From NCBI GenBank assembly GCA_964591605.1, contig CAZQEN010000018.1, positions 1-41,987 of the forward strand: DNA of 41,987 nucleotides, given 5' to 3'. Each line of letters starts with the position of its first letter. Position 1 is the stretch's first letter. A model generated the notes under the pieces. That model was given only the letters and a program-made list of their open reading frames with translations. It searched no databases and had not been told where the DNA came from. The position numbers and the translations under genes were made by a program. This DNA is from CAYLLT01 sp964591605 (lineage in GTDB: Bacteria > Planctomycetota > Phycisphaerae > UBA1845 > PWPN01). Of the stretch, positions 41,802-41,987 are shown piece after piece.

Positions 41802-41987
41802 CCCCACGATCGGGTGGCGCACCCGAAGGGTGGGGAACACGAAGATCGGATCGCTGAGAACCCCACCCCCGTCGGCGGGTGGGGTCTCGATGATGCGAAT
41901 AACGACAATCTCACCCCACCGAGATACTGCCCTTATCGGTAACACGGTTTCGGTTGTCTGCGCTAGGCCCGGCCTTCAGGCCGGGTT
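41802..41987. terminator. Hairpin region after the M48 protease gene
   Basis: A perfect 9-bp stem with an 8-nt loop (arms 41860-41868 and 41877-41885) lies 58 nt after the protease stop. There is no T-tract behind it, so a terminator role is plausible from position but not certain. Beyond it, at 41959-41987, lies an inverted copy of the repeat at 1760-1788. Confidence 0.4.
41959..41987 (-). repeat. 29-nt dispersed repeat, inverted copy of 1760-1788
   Basis: The reverse complement of these 29 bases is identical to 1760-1788, including the hairpin CCCGGCCT-GA-AGGCCGGG and the adjoining CTAGCGCA. Similarity breaks down after a further few bases. The copy is cut by the window edge and may be longer. 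It is a dispersed palindromic element of unknown mobility. Confidence 0.85.

Noticed and set aside
1..41987. tRNA, rRNA or riboswitch genes
   Set aside because: I looked for T-arm-like GGTTCGAATCC patterns and long conserved RNA stretches and found none that fold convincingly; a covariance-model scan would be needed to exclude them.

Overview
The window is high-GC DNA from a bacterium that is almost certainly a planctomycete. The evidence is the DUF1501/DUF1553 (PSCyt1) pair, formylglycine-enzyme-like, DUF1080/ThuA and GxGYxYP proteins, a pseudopilin with an H-G-G-x-N-V-L-Y-x-D C-terminal pattern, and intergenic DNA full of short perfect hairpins and GTCGAAA-type repeats. Phycisphaerae is my best guess at class, but nothing here proves it. 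No rRNA, tRNA, CRISPR array, insertion sequence or phage gene was seen. A run of 10 N at 29436-29445 marks an assembly gap.

Layout. 1-5677 (minus): a DUF1553 cytochrome-like protein and its DUF1501 partner, separated by a small orphan antitoxin-like gene and a cluster of hairpins. 5951-11675 (minus): a large secreted protein fusing a formylglycine-enzyme-like domain to a PcRGLX/YetA-like polysaccharide-lyase region, then an eight-repeat beta-propeller lipoprotein. 11824-18823 (plus): a GH36-like glycosidase with a discoidin domain, a RibD-C reductase, a NamZ-like lipoprotein, a pseudopilin and an unknown lipoprotein. 19241-21391 (plus): a surface protein with NHL repeats, a DUF11 domain, calcium-binding thrombospondin type 3 repeats and a C-terminal sorting signal.

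21457-23165 (minus) is the best candidate for an undescribed system. It is a translationally coupled pair of an ABC/OLD-type AAA ATPase and a small Toprim/DUF4276-like protein. Its GC is visibly lower than its neighbours', and a hairpin flanked by direct repeats lies upstream. The architecture resembles two-gene ATPase plus nuclease defence modules such as PARIS, but the effector is much smaller.

23403-29277 carries mostly exported proteins: a GxGYxYP protein, a beta-carbonic anhydrase lipoprotein, a DUF1080-ThuA protein, a 51-residue secreted peptide, and an LpxL-like acyltransferase whose usual catalytic His is Tyr. 29278-30380 is gene-free and holds the gap, four hairpins and a 27-nt tandem array.

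30381-36653 (minus) is housekeeping: hpf, ptsN, ptsH and ptsI, then a DUF2344 protein and RNase E/G. The first four resemble the PTS-Ntr regulatory branch of proteobacteria, since no sugar permease is present. 37228-41801 (plus) is an apparent operon of two unknown exported or anchored proteins and a Ste24-like M48 membrane protease.
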